A stretch of 64,000 nt of DNA from Bifidobacterium platyrrhinorum (GTDB lineage: Bacteria > Actinomycetota > Actinomycetes > Actinomycetales > Bifidobacteriaceae). Every line of letters begins with the position of its first letter. The first letter of the stretch is position 1. The stretch spans positions 140,606-204,605 of the forward strand of contig NZ_WHZV01000001.1 in the NCBI RefSeq assembly GCF_010667645.1, written 5' to 3'. The position numbers and the translations under genes were made by a program. Shown in pieces: positions 49,998 to 59,056 of this stretch. The notes below the pieces were generated by a model. The model saw only the letters and a list, made by a program, of their open reading frames with translations. It ran no database searches and had not been told where the DNA came from.

Positions 49998-51320
49998 TCA
50001 GCCCAGCAGGGCGAGGTCGGTGTCGATGCTCTCGTGACGGGTGAACAGCGTGCGTCCGCCCCTGACCGAGCGCAGCACCGAGCAGCGCTCGTACACCGCG
50101 TCGAACACGCTGGAGGCGTCGAGCACGATGAAGTTCGCCGGCTTGCCGGCCTCGAGGCCGTAGGAGTCGGTGATCCCGAGCGTCGTGGCGCCGTTGACCG
50201 TGAGGAACTTCAGCGCGTCGTCGATCTCCTCGAAGCTCATGAGCTGCGCCAGATGCAGCACGTAGTCGAGGATGAGCATCATGTTGCCGTTGCCCACCGG
50301 GTACCACGGGTCCTGCATGGAATCCTGGCCGAGCGACACGTTCACGCCGGCCTCGGTGAGCTCCTTGACGCGGGTGATGCCGCGGCGCTTGGGGAACGTG
50401 TCCTGGCGGCCCTGCAGGTACAGGTTCTCGGTGGGGGCGCACGCGAAGTTGAGGCGCGCGGCCTTGAGCAGCTTGGTCAGGTGGAAGAAGTAGGCGTTGT
50501 CCGCCGAGCCGAGCGAGCAGGTGTGGCTGGCGGTGACCTTCGGGCCGATGCCCGCGCGGTAGGCGAGCGCGGCGAGCAGCTCGACGTAGCGCGAGTTCGG
50601 GTCGTCGGTCTCGTCGCAGTGCACGTCGACGAGCCTGCCGTACTTGGAGGCGAGTTCGACGACCGTGTGCATCGAGCGCTCGCCGAACTCGCGGCACTGC
50701 TCGAAGTGGGGGATGCCGCCCACGCAGTCGGCGCCCATGCGCAGGCCCTCCTCGACCAGGTCGGCGCCGGATTCGCCGTTCGGGCCCTCGTACGAGTACA
50801 TGCCCTCCTGCGGGAAGCTCACGATCTGGATGGTGACCGTGTCCTTGAGCTCCTCCTTGAGCTCGAGCAGCGCCTTGAGGGAGGTGAGGTTCGGGTCGGT
50901 GACGTCGGCGTGGGAGCGGATGAACTGCACGCCGTGGAGCATCTCCTTCCTGATGCCGATCCTGGCGCGGCGCTTGACCTCGTCGACGGTCAGGTCGGAC
51001 TTGGTCTCGCTCCAGCGCTGGATGCCCTCGAACAGGGTGCCGGTCTCGTTGACGGCGCCGGGCTTGCGCGCGGTGAACACGTAGTCGAGGTGCAGGTGCG
51101 TGTCGCAGAACGGCGGGCAGACCAGCTTGCCGCCCAGATCCACCGTCCCGACGCCCGTCAGGTCGCGGCCCTGCGCGGCGAGCGACGCCTTGAGGTCGGG
51201 GCCGATGGCGGCGAACGCGCCGTCCTCGACCAGGATGTCCTGCAGCGGCGCGGTGTCCGCGGCGGTGCTGCCGGGCCTGCCGGTGGCGATATGCGCGTTG
51301 GTGAACAGTGTGGTGGTCAT
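49998..51320 (-). CDS. codA: CodA-type cytosine / creatinine deaminase
   Basis: A 440-residue amidohydrolase-superfamily enzyme. Metal ligands H75 and H77 lie in CDTHLHLDY, the third His in VDVHCDETDD, a fourth in ASHTCS, and the catalytic Asp in SLGQDSMQDPWYPVG. CDTHLHLD, HCDETDD and QD-x4-WYP are diagnostic for bacterial cytosine deaminase, which releases ammonia from cytosine and, in several bacteria, from creatinine to give N-methylhydantoin. AAGGAG lies 8 bases before the ATG. The gene is divergent from pucR across 144 bases that carry GGTTACG repeats, and a creatininase lies 3 kb away, which makes creatinine a serious candidate substrate alongside cytosine. Confidence 0.9.
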   Translation of the reverse strand: MTTTLFTNAHIATGRPGSTAADTAPLQDILVEDGAFAAIGPDLKASLAAQGRDLTGVGTVDLGGKLVCPPFCDTHLHLDYVFTARKPGAVNETGTLFEGIQRWSETKSDLTVDEVKRRARIGIRKEMLHGVQFIRSHADVTDPNLTSLKALLELKEELKDTVTIQIVSFPQEGMYSYEGPNGESGADLVEEGLRMGADCVGGIPHFEQCREFGERSMHTVVELASKYGRLVDVHCDETDDPNSRYVELLAALAYRAGIGPKVTASHTCSLGSADNAYFFHLTKLLKAARLNFACAPTENLYLQGRQDTFPKRRGITRVKELTEAGVNVSLGQDSMQDPWYPVGNGNMMLILDYVLHLAQLMSFEEIDDALKFLTVNGATTLGITDSYGLEAGKPANFIVLDASSVFDAVYERCSVLRSVRGGRTLFTRHESIDTDLALLG

Positions 51321-51351
51321 CGTCGTTCTCCTTGCATTGCATGTTGCGGGG

Positions 51352-51424
51352 CGGTTACGTCCGGGCGGCGCCCGCGTAACCGACTGCGGTTATTGTCGGC
51401 ACCACGCTTTGCGGCGAGGTTACG
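51352..51424. promoter_or_regulatory. Four GGTTAC/GTAACC half-sites between codA and pucR
   Basis: CGGTTACG (51352-51359) and CGTAACCG (51375-51382) form an 8-bp inverted repeat; TAACCG-ACTG-CGGTTA (51377-51392) is a second, tighter palindrome sharing one arm; and GGTTACG recurs at 51418-51424. They fill the divergent promoter region and are the best candidate operators for the PucR regulator. Assignment to PucR is inference. Confidence 0.5.
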
Positions 51425-51464
51425 CCGCGGGCGCGGGGACATTACCGAGAAATGGACGGTTTGT

Positions 51465-53015
51465 ATGGTCGTGACGATCGAGGGGGCGCTGCGGGACGAG
51501 CGGTTCCGGCTTGCGCTGCCGCATGTCGAGGTCGAGGGCGCGGGGCTCGGCAGGCCGGTGCGCTGGGTGTTCACCAACGAGCGCGAGGACGTGGCGAACT
51601 TCCTGTCCGGCGGGGAGATGCTCGTCATCGAAGGCAGCGCGCTGACCCGCCCCGACCGGTCCATGACCGACCTGCAATACGCGAAAAGCCTTGTCGATGC
51701 GGGCGTGGCCGCGCTGGTGGTCGAGCTTGTGGAGGGCGTCACCGCGATGCCGCCGCGCATGCTCGACGCGGCGCGGCGCACCGGGCTCACGCTCGTCGGG
51801 CTCAAGGCCCGCGTGCCGTTCGTCGACCTGTGCCAGTCGGTGAACACGGCCATCGTGCGCGAACGGATGAGCTTCCAGCATGAGGTGGACACCATGTCCA
51901 ATGCGTTGCGCGAGGGGTTGTCCCACGTGAACGGCATCGACGCCGTGGCCGGCGTCATCGCCGGGCTGTTCGGCGAGTCCGTGGCCGTCTTCGACGCCGA
52001 CGGCCTGCTCGCCGCCGAGGCGGGAGGCCCGTTCCGCGCCGGCGAGCCCACCGTCGTCATCGCCCTGCGCGGCCGCCCGCGTCCGGTCGGTGCCCTCGAG
52101 ATCTCCTGCCGGGCCTCGACGCTCGACGACGAACGCAGGCGCGCCGTCGCCTCCATCGTCGCCCCGGTCGCCGCGCTGCACCTCGACGGCGGCGCCCGCG
52201 TGGGCATGATCCGCCACCTGACCGAAGGCCCCGCCGACGGCGTGCACGCCACCGCCGCCGAGGCCGGCGACGCGCACGCCATGCTCGACGCGCTGGGATT
52301 CGCCGGATCATGCATCTACATGCCGTTCGCGTTGCGGTTCCGCTCCCTGGTCGAGGGGCTCGACGCCGTCTCGACGATGATCGAACGGTTCTGCGCGCGA
52401 CGCGGATGCGACGTGGCCTGCGTGCTCGAAGGAGACGTCATGGCCGGCTGGCTGTCCGCCGCCGACCTGTCCGACGGGCTCGCCGAGTTCTCCGGCCGGT
52501 GCCTCGACGCGTTGGAGGGGCTCGGCGGCGACGGCATATACGTCGTGCACGGCAAGGTCGCGATGGACACCGTCGCGCTGGTCGACGGCTTCGCCGGCGT
52601 GAACGACGTCCTGCGCGGCGGGGCCCGTTACGGCGAGGTCGTCGGCACGATGGCCGCGGCCGTGGACCGTTTCGTCGCCACCGGCGACATGGACGAGGCG
52701 GTGCGCACGCTCATCGTGAGGACCATCGGGCACGACGTGCTCGACTCGCCCATGCTGCTGGATACGCTGTGCGCCTGCTTCGACAACCTCGACAACAAGA
52801 CCGGCGCATGCGCCCAACTGGGCATCAGGCGGCAGACGCTGTACAACCGGTTGGACAAAGTGACCCAGATGATCGGCGTCGACCACAACGACCCGCGTGA
52901 CTGGTCCACGCTGCTGTTCGCCGCCAAAATCGCCGAGGCGTGGCGGCGGGCGGGCGGCGCGCGGGACGGCGGCGGCCATGGTCAGTCTGTCCACCACGGC
53001 CCGGAAACCATGTAA
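51465..53015 (+). CDS. PucR-family transcriptional regulator
   Basis: A 516-residue regulator with an N-terminal PucR ligand domain (about 5-120: FTNEREDVANFLSGGEMLVIEGSAL, then SLVDAGVAALVVEL), a central GGDEF-like/CdaR region, and a C-terminal PucR helix-turn-helix (about 425-485) with LDTLCACFDNLDNKTGACAQLGIRRQTLYNRLDKV. Members often activate purine, allantoin or amino-acid catabolism in response to a pathway intermediate. The ATG at 51465 is chosen because the PucR domain begins directly after it; GAGAAATGGACGG stands upstream. Divergent from codA and followed by the MHS permease, it is the obvious local regulator. Confidence 0.9.
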   Translation: MVVTIEGALRDERFRLALPHVEVEGAGLGRPVRWVFTNEREDVANFLSGGEMLVIEGSALTRPDRSMTDLQYAKSLVDAGVAALVVELVEGVTAMPPRMLDAARRTGLTLVGLKARVPFVDLCQSVNTAIVRERMSFQHEVDTMSNALREGLSHVNGIDAVAGVIAGLFGESVAVFDADGLLAAEAGGPFRAGEPTVVIALRGRPRPVGALEISCRASTLDDERRRAVASIVAPVAALHLDGGARVGMIRHLTEGPADGVHATAAEAGDAHAMLDALGFAGSCIYMPFALRFRSLVEGLDAVSTMIERFCARRGCDVACVLEGDVMAGWLSAADLSDGLAEFSGRCLDALEGLGGDGIYVVHGKVAMDTVALVDGFAGVNDVLRGGARYGEVVGTMAAAVDRFVATGDMDEAVRTLIVRTIGHDVLDSPMLLDTLCACFDNLDNKTGACAQLGIRRQTLYNRLDKVTQMIGVDHNDPRDWSTLLFAAKIAEAWRRAGGARDGGGHGQSVHHGPETM

Positions 53016-53171
53016 CCGGGGGTTCACCTGCGTGCAAATCCGGCGGCGCATAGTCGAGGCCAACGCGGCGCACCGATCGATCGGCCGCGACGGACGACAA
53101 CCGAACACGAATACGACTTCACCACCGATACGGCCCCGCAGGGCCCGATCCCATGAAAGGACGGTGACATC

Positions 53172-54530
53172 ATGACCACGGCGACGATCCCCTCCGCCCG
53201 ACTGATGCACTCCACCACTGAAACCGAAGAACAGCGCATGGTCGGGAAGGTCGCGCTCTCCTCCTTCCTCGGCAACTTCATCGAATGGTTCGACTACGCC
53301 TCCTACTCCTACTTCGCCACGACCATCGCGCTCGTCTTCTTCCCCACCGGCGACCACACCGTCGCCATGCTGCAGACCTTCGGCGTGTTCGCGCTGAGCT
53401 TCGTCCTGCGCCCGATCGGCGCCCTGTTCTGGGGCAGCTACGGCGACAAGCGGGGACGCAAGGCCGCCCTCGCCCACTCCATCATGTTCATGTCCGGCGC
53501 GAGCTTCCTCATCGGCTGCCTGCCGTCCTATTCGGTGATCGGCGTGGGCGCGCACATCCTGCTCCTGCTGCTGCGCATGGTGCAGGGCTTCTCCGCCTCC
53601 GGCGAATACGCCGGCGCCGCCACCTTCCTCGGCGAATACGCGCCGACCAGCCGCCGTGGCATCTACTGCTCGCTGATCCCCGCCTCCACCGCCATCGGCC
53701 TGCTCGCCGGCTCCACGCTCGCCACGCTCATGACCGCCCACCTGGGCACCCACGCCATGGTCGGCTGGGGATGGCGCGTGCCGTTCCTGCTCGCCGGCCC
53801 GCTCGGCCTGATCGTCCTCTACATCCGCACCAAGCTGTCCGATTCGCCCGTCTACCAGTCCATGACCGACGCCCTCGACGCGAAGTCCGGCGCCGCCGCG
53901 GCAAAGAGCGGCATGTTCGCCCCGCTCGCCGAGCTCTTCCGCGACCACGCCAAGGCGCTCGTCATCAGCTTCGGCGCCTGCGTGCTTAACGCGGTCGGCT
54001 TCTACACCGTGCTCACCTACCTGCCCACCTACCTGTCCGACACCGTCGGCATGGACGCCACCAAGTCCGGCACCATCACCACCATCTGCCTGGTCGCCTA
54101 CGTGTTCATGGTGTTCGGCATGGGCCACATCTCCGACATGTTCGGCCGCAAGAAGGTCCTCATCGGCGCCTGCGTCGCGTTCATCGCACTCACCGTGCCC
54201 GCCTTCCTCATCCTCAACACCTCGGGCTTCCTGCCGGTCCTCATCGTCGAACTCGCCATGTGCGCCACGCTCACCGCGAACGACGGCACCCTGTCCAGCT
54301 ACCTGACCGAGACGTTCCCGACCTCCGTGCGCTTCACCGGATTCGCGTTCAGCTTCAACCTCGCCAACGCGATCTTCGGCGGCACCGCCTCCTTCGTCGC
54401 CACCGGACTGATCGCCCTGACCGGCTCATCCATCGCCCCCGCCTGGTACATGGTCGGCGTCGCCGCCATCGCCCTGGTCGCCATGATCCTGTCCCACGAA
54501 AACACCGACAAGGACCTCAACCACATCTGA
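53172..54530 (+). CDS. MHS-family metabolite:H+ symporter (MFS)
   Basis: A 452-residue, twelve-helix permease of the metabolite:H+ symporter family (relatives include ProP, ShiA, KgtP and CitA). The N-terminal signature is LSSFLGNFIEWFDYASYSYFA, loop 2-3 reads GSYGDKRGRKAAL, LRMVQGFSASGEYAGAATFLGEYAP follows, and helix 11 begins near TETFPTSVRFTGFAFSFNLANAIFGG. MHS members carry small zwitterions and organic acids such as betaine, proline, shikimate or citrate, so a creatinine- or creatine-like substrate is reasonable. AAAGGA lies about 11 bases before the ATG. It sits between pucR and the creatininase gene on the same strand. Confidence 0.92.
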   Translation: MTTATIPSARLMHSTTETEEQRMVGKVALSSFLGNFIEWFDYASYSYFATTIALVFFPTGDHTVAMLQTFGVFALSFVLRPIGALFWGSYGDKRGRKAALAHSIMFMSGASFLIGCLPSYSVIGVGAHILLLLLRMVQGFSASGEYAGAATFLGEYAPTSRRGIYCSLIPASTAIGLLAGSTLATLMTAHLGTHAMVGWGWRVPFLLAGPLGLIVLYIRTKLSDSPVYQSMTDALDAKSGAAAAKSGMFAPLAELFRDHAKALVISFGACVLNAVGFYTVLTYLPTYLSDTVGMDATKSGTITTICLVAYVFMVFGMGHISDMFGRKKVLIGACVAFIALTVPAFLILNTSGFLPVLIVELAMCATLTANDGTLSSYLTETFPTSVRFTGFAFSFNLANAIFGGTASFVATGLIALTGSSIAPAWYMVGVAAIALVAMILSHENTDKDLNHI

Positions 54531-54580
54531 TCCCCGCGACGGGCCGGGCGGGAGGATACTTCCGCCGGTCCGCCGGACGG

Positions 54581-54607
54581 GCGGCTCCCCCCGGGCGGGG
54601 GAGCCGC
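54581..54607 (+). terminator. Hairpin between the MHS permease and creatininase genes
   Basis: Perfect 11-bp arms 54581-54591 and 54597-54607 with a 5-base loop. No T-run follows; TATATA at 54612 may instead begin a promoter for the next gene. It may split the operon or lower expression of the creatininase gene. Confidence 0.5.
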
Positions 54608-54707
54608 GTCCTATATATGGACGCGTCCCGTGCGCCAAACCAGCCACGCGCGCACGCGCGACCACCGAACCCATAACACCCACAACACCCATCAAAGGAG
54701 TACAGCA

Positions 54708-55466
54708 ATGGGCAGCAACCGCCGAATGGACCACATGACCTGGCCGGAATTCAAGGAGGCGAGGAACCGTCCCGTCATCGTGCCCATCGGATCGACCGAA
54801 CAGCACGGGCAGCACCTGCCCATCGGCACCGACGCCATCCTCGCCGGACACGTGGCCGAGGACCTCGCCGAAAGGATCGACGGCACCGTGCTGCCCACGC
54901 TGAGCTACGGATACAAGTCCAAGCCCCTGTCCGGCGGCGGCCCGCTGTTCCCCGGCACCATCGACATGAACGGTGTCACCGTCATCGACCAGATGCACGA
55001 CGTGCTCTCCGAGCTCATCGCCGACGGCTTCACCAAGATCGTCGTCATGAACGCCCACTTCGAGAACGAGGCGTTCATCGTCGAGGCCATCGACCTGGTC
55101 ACCCGCGAGACCGGCGGCGTCGCCACCATCGTCGAGACCAACTGGTGGGACCCGCTGCCCCAAGACGTCGTCGACAAGGTGTTCGACGGCCTGGTGTTCC
55201 CCGGCTGGGCGCTCGAGCACGCCGCCGTCACCGAAACCTCGCTGATGCTGCATTACGCCCCCGAACTGGTCCACATGGACCGTGCGGTCGAGGAGGCGGG
55301 CGCCAGCGCCAAATCGTACGTGCGCTACCCGGTGCGTCAGGGCGACGTGCCCGCCCACGGCGGTCTGGCCAACCCGGCCGGCTCCAGCGCCGAACGCGGC
55401 AGGCTCATCGCCGACGCCTGCGTGGACGAGGTGGCGCGCGTGTGCGCCGCCGAATTCGGCGACTGA
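54708..55466 (+). CDS. Creatininase (creatinine amidohydrolase)
   Basis: A 252-residue enzyme of the creatininase family, which reversibly converts creatinine and water to creatine. The metal ligands are visible: E31 and H33 in GSTEQHGQHLP, D42, and H117 and E119 in NAHFENEAF, in the order known for the Pseudomonas enzyme. Substrate-side segments YGYKSxxxSGGGxxFPGT and GWALEHAAVTETSLML also match the true creatininases, not MftE or the ArfB-type deformylases. Length equals the family norm. AAAGGAG lies 7 bases before the ATG. It follows the MHS permease gene and shares the locus with codA and pucR. No creatinase or sarcosine oxidase is adjacent, so the product may feed back to creatinine for CodA. 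Confidence 0.88.
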   Translation: MGSNRRMDHMTWPEFKEARNRPVIVPIGSTEQHGQHLPIGTDAILAGHVAEDLAERIDGTVLPTLSYGYKSKPLSGGGPLFPGTIDMNGVTVIDQMHDVLSELIADGFTKIVVMNAHFENEAFIVEAIDLVTRETGGVATIVETNWWDPLPQDVVDKVFDGLVFPGWALEHAAVTETSLMLHYAPELVHMDRAVEEAGASAKSYVRYPVRQGDVPAHGGLANPAGSSAERGRLIADACVDEVARVCAAEFGD

Positions 55467-55556
55467 TCCCCGGGGCCGGCCCCGGACCGGCCAAGACGCC
55501 ACTAAGAATTCACCTGGCGGTAGGCCGGCGGGACGCATCCGTTCAACCTGCGGGCA

Positions 55557-55562
55557 TAGCCT
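55557..55562 (+). promoter_or_regulatory. TAGCCT -10-like element before the nucleotidase
   Basis: TAGCCT ends 6 bases before the GTG at 55569 with no ribosome site, again consistent with a leaderless start. This is weaker than the other cases because the element is a poor match. Confidence 0.3.
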
Positions 55563-55568
55563 GCAAAC

Positions 55569-57362
55569 GTGAGCAGGATGAAGTCGAGCCGGCGCACGAA
55601 GGCCGGCGGGCGGCCGGGGGCCGCCATCGCAGTCGTCACGTTTCTCGCCATAGCGGCCCTTGCGGTTCCCCACGCGTTCGCGTCGAACCCGGGGGCCGTT
55701 CCCTATGCCGACACGCCGCAGGGCTCCCAACGCACCGTCACTGTGGCCGACATCACCGACTTCCACGGGCACATCGAACGCGGCGAGGACGTCGCCGCCG
55801 GGTTCGCGCTCGCCGACGCGCACAACCCCGGCCACATGGTGCCGGTCTCCGCCGGCGACCTGGTGGGCGGCAGCCCCTACGAATCCGCGTTCGAACAGGA
55901 CAGGCCCACGCTGGAGATGGCCAAGGCGTGGGGGCTGACCGTCTCCGCCGTCGGCAACCACGAATTCGACCGCGGCGTCGCCGACTTCGACGAGCGCATC
56001 GCCGCGCCCGCCAACGGCATCGACTGGCTGTGCGCGAACGTCTCCGCCGCCAACAAGTCCGCCGACGGCCGGCTCGACCGGGTGAAGGACTACGTGATCC
56101 GCAACGTCAACGGCAAACGCGTGGCGTTCGTCGGAGCCCTCACCGATGCGCTCGGCGCGGTCGCCACCCCGCGCATCACCGCCGACGCGGATCTCGGCGA
56201 GACCGCCGTGCACGCCATCAACCGCGTCGCCGACCAACTGAGCGACGGCGACGAATCCAACGGTGAGGCCGACGCGGTCGTCGCGCTGCTGCATGCCGAC
56301 GCCTCCGCCGCCGCGGGAACCGGGGCCGACGGGCTCGACCGCAACGTCGACCTCGTCTACGCCGGCCATAGCCACGCCGTCAAACGCATGAGGACCGCCG
56401 CCGGCGCCCCCATCGTGGAGGCCGGAAGCTTCGGCAGGCAGATGGCCGTGCAGGACCTCGTCATCACCGGAGCCGGCCGGGCCGCGACCGTCGACGTGCG
56501 CGACGTGGACCTCGGCAACGGCATGACCCCCGCGAACGCCGCGGGCGTCTACGACCTCGCCGGCGTGTCCGGCTCCTCCGCGGGCGCCGCGCACGTGAAA
56601 CAGGCCGCATGGGAGTCGGCGGGGGAGCCGTCCGCCCGCGTGCGCCGGGCACGCGCGGTCTGGACGAAGGCCTCCGCCGCGGCGCGCCGCGTGGGCTCCA
56701 AGGTGATCGGCACGATCGGCAGGGGCGCCTACTTCGGCAAGGTGCCGTCCGACGGCACCGAAAGCGCGCTCGGCGTGCTCGTCGCCGACGCCGAACGCGA
56801 GGCGGTCATGCGCGACCTGTACGCCGGCGACCGGATACCCGTCGTCGGATTCTCCAACGACGGGAGCCTGAGGACCGCGAACCTCGACGCGAACGGGGAC
56901 GGGAGGATCACCCTGCGCGAGGCCGACAGCATGATGGCCCTGCAGTTCAAGGTGGCGAAGACCACGCTCACCGGCCGGGGGCTCAAGGCCGTGCTCGCCC
57001 AGCAGTGGCGCAGGCACGGCGGCAGGACCGTCGTCTCGCGGCTCGGCGTGTCGGGCAACGTGCGGTACCGGTACGTGACGGGAGGACACGCGCCCTCCGT
57101 GCCGGGGGAGGGGGGCGACGACCTGGGCGGCGCGTCGATCGTGGACCTCACGGTCGACGGACGCCCGATCGGCGACGACGACCTCGTCATCGCCGCGTCC
57201 AACTCGTTCCTCCTCCAGGGCGGCGACCGGTACACCGCGTTCCGCGCCGGCACCAACTACCGCGAGTTCGACGAGGGGTACGGCGCGGCGCTCGTCGACT
57301 ATCTCGGCCGGCATCCGGGCGTGCGCGTCCCGCTGCCCGTCACCGGCACCGTGCTCGTGTGA
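55569..57362 (+). CDS. Secreted 5'-nucleotidase / UDP-sugar hydrolase
   Basis: A 597-residue secreted enzyme. A signal peptide is clear (about 1-38, basic start, hydrophobic core AIAVVTFLAIAALAVPHAFAS). The metallophosphatase domain has ADITDFHGHIE, SAGDLVGGSP, VGNHEFDRG and VYAGHSHAV, the dinuclear-metal motifs of the family; the C-terminal 5'-nucleotidase domain has SNDGSLR and ends TGTVLV without an LPXTG anchor, so it is probably released or held noncovalently. Residues 440-451 read DANGDGRITLRE, an EF-hand-like loop. The start is a GTG; no ribosome site is visible. It should salvage extracellular nucleotides. It follows the creatininase gene by about 100 bases and ends at a strong hairpin. 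Confidence 0.9.
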   Translation: MSRMKSSRRTKAGGRPGAAIAVVTFLAIAALAVPHAFASNPGAVPYADTPQGSQRTVTVADITDFHGHIERGEDVAAGFALADAHNPGHMVPVSAGDLVGGSPYESAFEQDRPTLEMAKAWGLTVSAVGNHEFDRGVADFDERIAAPANGIDWLCANVSAANKSADGRLDRVKDYVIRNVNGKRVAFVGALTDALGAVATPRITADADLGETAVHAINRVADQLSDGDESNGEADAVVALLHADASAAAGTGADGLDRNVDLVYAGHSHAVKRMRTAAGAPIVEAGSFGRQMAVQDLVITGAGRAATVDVRDVDLGNGMTPANAAGVYDLAGVSGSSAGAAHVKQAAWESAGEPSARVRRARAVWTKASAAARRVGSKVIGTIGRGAYFGKVPSDGTESALGVLVADAEREAVMRDLYAGDRIPVVGFSNDGSLRTANLDANGDGRITLREADSMMALQFKVAKTTLTGRGLKAVLAQQWRRHGGRTVVSRLGVSGNVRYRYVTGGHAPSVPGEGGDDLGGASIVDLTVDGRPIGDDDLVIAASNSFLLQGGDRYTAFRAGTNYREFDEGYGAALVDYLGRHPGVRVPLPVTGTVLV

Positions 57363-57462
57363 GCGGGATCGCGGCCGATGGGGCCGCGGGACGCCGTGCC
57401 GATGCGACTGTTCGACCCCGCTGACGAGAGGCCGGACGGCGCGACCGGGGGCATACGGAAGG

Positions 57463-57492
57463 GGGGGGCGCCGTGAATTCACGGCGCCCCCC
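57463..57492. terminator. Bidirectional terminator, 30-base perfect palindrome
   Basis: The whole 30-base stretch is its own reverse complement, centred on GAATTC, forming a long hairpin with a minimal loop. It lies between the convergent nucleotidase and DUF349 genes. Confidence 0.8.
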
Positions 57493-57521
57493 TTGGTCGG
57501 TGGCTTGCCCGGCGTGCGGAA

Positions 57522-58958
57522 TCACTTCACCGCGTTGAGCCACTGCTCCTTGGTGGCCTTCTCGGCCTCGAGCTTCGCCTTCTTCTTCGGGTCGGACTCG
57601 GCGGCGATCTTCGCGTCGAGCTCGGCCAGCTGCGCGTTGAGCTGCTCCTCGAAGCTGGACTTGCGGGCGTCGGCCTCCGGGTCGGACTGCTTCCAGGCGG
57701 CGTCCTCCACGGCCTTGATCTGCTTGTCGACCGCGTCGAGACGGCCCTCGATGCGGCGCATGTCGTCACGCGGCACGTAGCCGATCTGGTCCCACTCCTC
57801 CTGGATCTTCGCGAGCTCCTGGCGGGCGCGCTTGGCGGCCTTCTCGTCGGCGACCGGCACGAGCGCCTCCGCCTTGACGAGCAGCGCCTCCTTGGCGGCC
57901 AGGTTCTCCTTCTCCGAGGAGCTGATCTGGTCGCGGTCGGCCTGACGCGCGTTGAAGAACGTGTCGGCGGCCTCGCGGAACTGCGCCCACAGGGCGTCGT
58001 CCTCGTTGCGGCCGGCGCGGCCCGCCTTCTTCCAGCGGTCCATCAGCTCGTTGAAGCGGCGGGAGGTCTCGCCCCAGGAGGTGGAGTCCTTCAGCTCGTT
58101 CGCCTCGGCGATGATCGCCTCCTTGGCGGCGCGGGCCTCCTTGCGCTCCACGTCGCGGGCCTGGGCCCACTTGCGGCGGGCCTGGTTGAACGTGGTGCGG
58201 GCGGCCGAGAAGCGCTTCCACAGCTCGTCGGCGTCCTTCTTGTCGATGCGCACGTTGTTGCGCTGGTGCTCCTGCCACTCGTCGAACAGGGCGCGGAACT
58301 TGTCCGCCGTGGAACGCCAGTTCGTGTTGTCGCCCAGGGACGCGGCCAGGGCCTCGGCCTTCTCGACGATGGCGGTGCGGCCCTCGATGGCCTTGGCCAT
58401 GGCGGCCTTGCGGGCCTCGGCGATCTCGGCCTTCTTCTTCTCGCCGGCGGCCTTGAGCTCCTCGTACTGGGCCTTCAGCGCGGCGATGTCGCCGACGACG
58501 GCCGGCTCGGCCGTCTCCTCGGCGAGCATCTTCAGGGACTCGTCGATCTCGCGCGGCTTGACGTTGCGGGACTTGAGGCGGCCCGCCAGCGCGTCCAGCT
58601 TCGACTTGAGGTCCAGGAAGCGGCGGGCGTACAGGGCCAGCGCCTCCTCCTTGGAGACGTCCGGGAACTGGCCGACCTCGCGCTCGCCCTCGCCGTCCTT
58701 GACGTAGACGGTGCCGTCGTCGTCGACGCGGCCGAACGCCTCGGCGGCCTTCACCGCGGCCTCGGAATGGCCCTGCTGGGCCGGAGCGGCGACATGGGGC
58801 GCGGCGGCCGGCTTGTGCGCGAACGCGGCCGGGGAGGGCGCATGCGGCTTCGGCATGGCGGACGGTTTCGGGGCGGCCGGCGCGGCAGCGGGCTGCGCTG
58901 CCTGCTCGGCGTTCTCGGTGGTGTTCTCGTTTTCGGTGACGTTGTTCTCGTCGGCCAT
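57522..58958 (-). CDS. DUF349 domain protein
   Basis: A 478-residue protein. Residues 1-70 are Ala/Pro/Asn-rich and disordered. Several DUF349 helical units then follow (about 180-440), each with a W-(R/G)-(S/E)-T-(A/S)-x-(R/K)-F core, as in NWRSTADKFRALFDEWQEHQ, SWGETSRRFNELMDRWKKAGR and EEWDQIGYVPRDDMRRIEGRLD. The C-terminus is a Lys/Ala/Glu-rich coiled coil. The family is abundant in actinobacteria and of unsettled role; some members have been linked to ribosome or nucleic-acid association. AAGGAG lies 8 bases before the ATG at 58958. Divergent from hisS. Confidence 0.9.
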   Translation of the reverse strand: MADENNVTENENTTENAEQAAQPAAAPAAPKPSAMPKPHAPSPAAFAHKPAAAPHVAAPAQQGHSEAAVKAAEAFGRVDDDGTVYVKDGEGEREVGQFPDVSKEEALALYARRFLDLKSKLDALAGRLKSRNVKPREIDESLKMLAEETAEPAVVGDIAALKAQYEELKAAGEKKKAEIAEARKAAMAKAIEGRTAIVEKAEALAASLGDNTNWRSTADKFRALFDEWQEHQRNNVRIDKKDADELWKRFSAARTTFNQARRKWAQARDVERKEARAAKEAIIAEANELKDSTSWGETSRRFNELMDRWKKAGRAGRNEDDALWAQFREAADTFFNARQADRDQISSSEKENLAAKEALLVKAEALVPVADEKAAKRARQELAKIQEEWDQIGYVPRDDMRRIEGRLDAVDKQIKAVEDAAWKQSDPEADARKSSFEEQLNAQLAELDAKIAAESDPKKKAKLEAEKATKEQWLNAVK

Positions 58959-59044
58959 GGCCAGCTCCTTACAGCTTGGAAGTGTGTGCGGTGTGCGCCC
59001 CGCATCGTGAAGAATACGCGATGTTTGACGCAACCCTCACCTAT

Positions 59045-59050
59045 TATATT
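59045..59050 (+). promoter_or_regulatory. TATATT -10 element, leaderless start of hisS
   Basis: TATATT ends 6 bases before the GTG at 59057. It decides the start: the conserved HisRS N-terminus begins at this GTG, not at the in-frame ATG further up. Confidence 0.6.
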
Positions 59051-59056
59051 GATTTC

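Noticed and set aside
51452..51883. Alternative frame starting MDGLYGRDD upstream of pucR
   Set aside because: It is a shifted frame over the PucR domain, which reads cleanly only from the ATG at 51465.
58976..59056. In-frame ATG-started extension of hisS
   Set aside because: The 27 added residues overlap the divergent promoter region and do not match HisRS; the GTG at 59057 begins the conserved N-terminus and has a -10 element 6 bases upstream.
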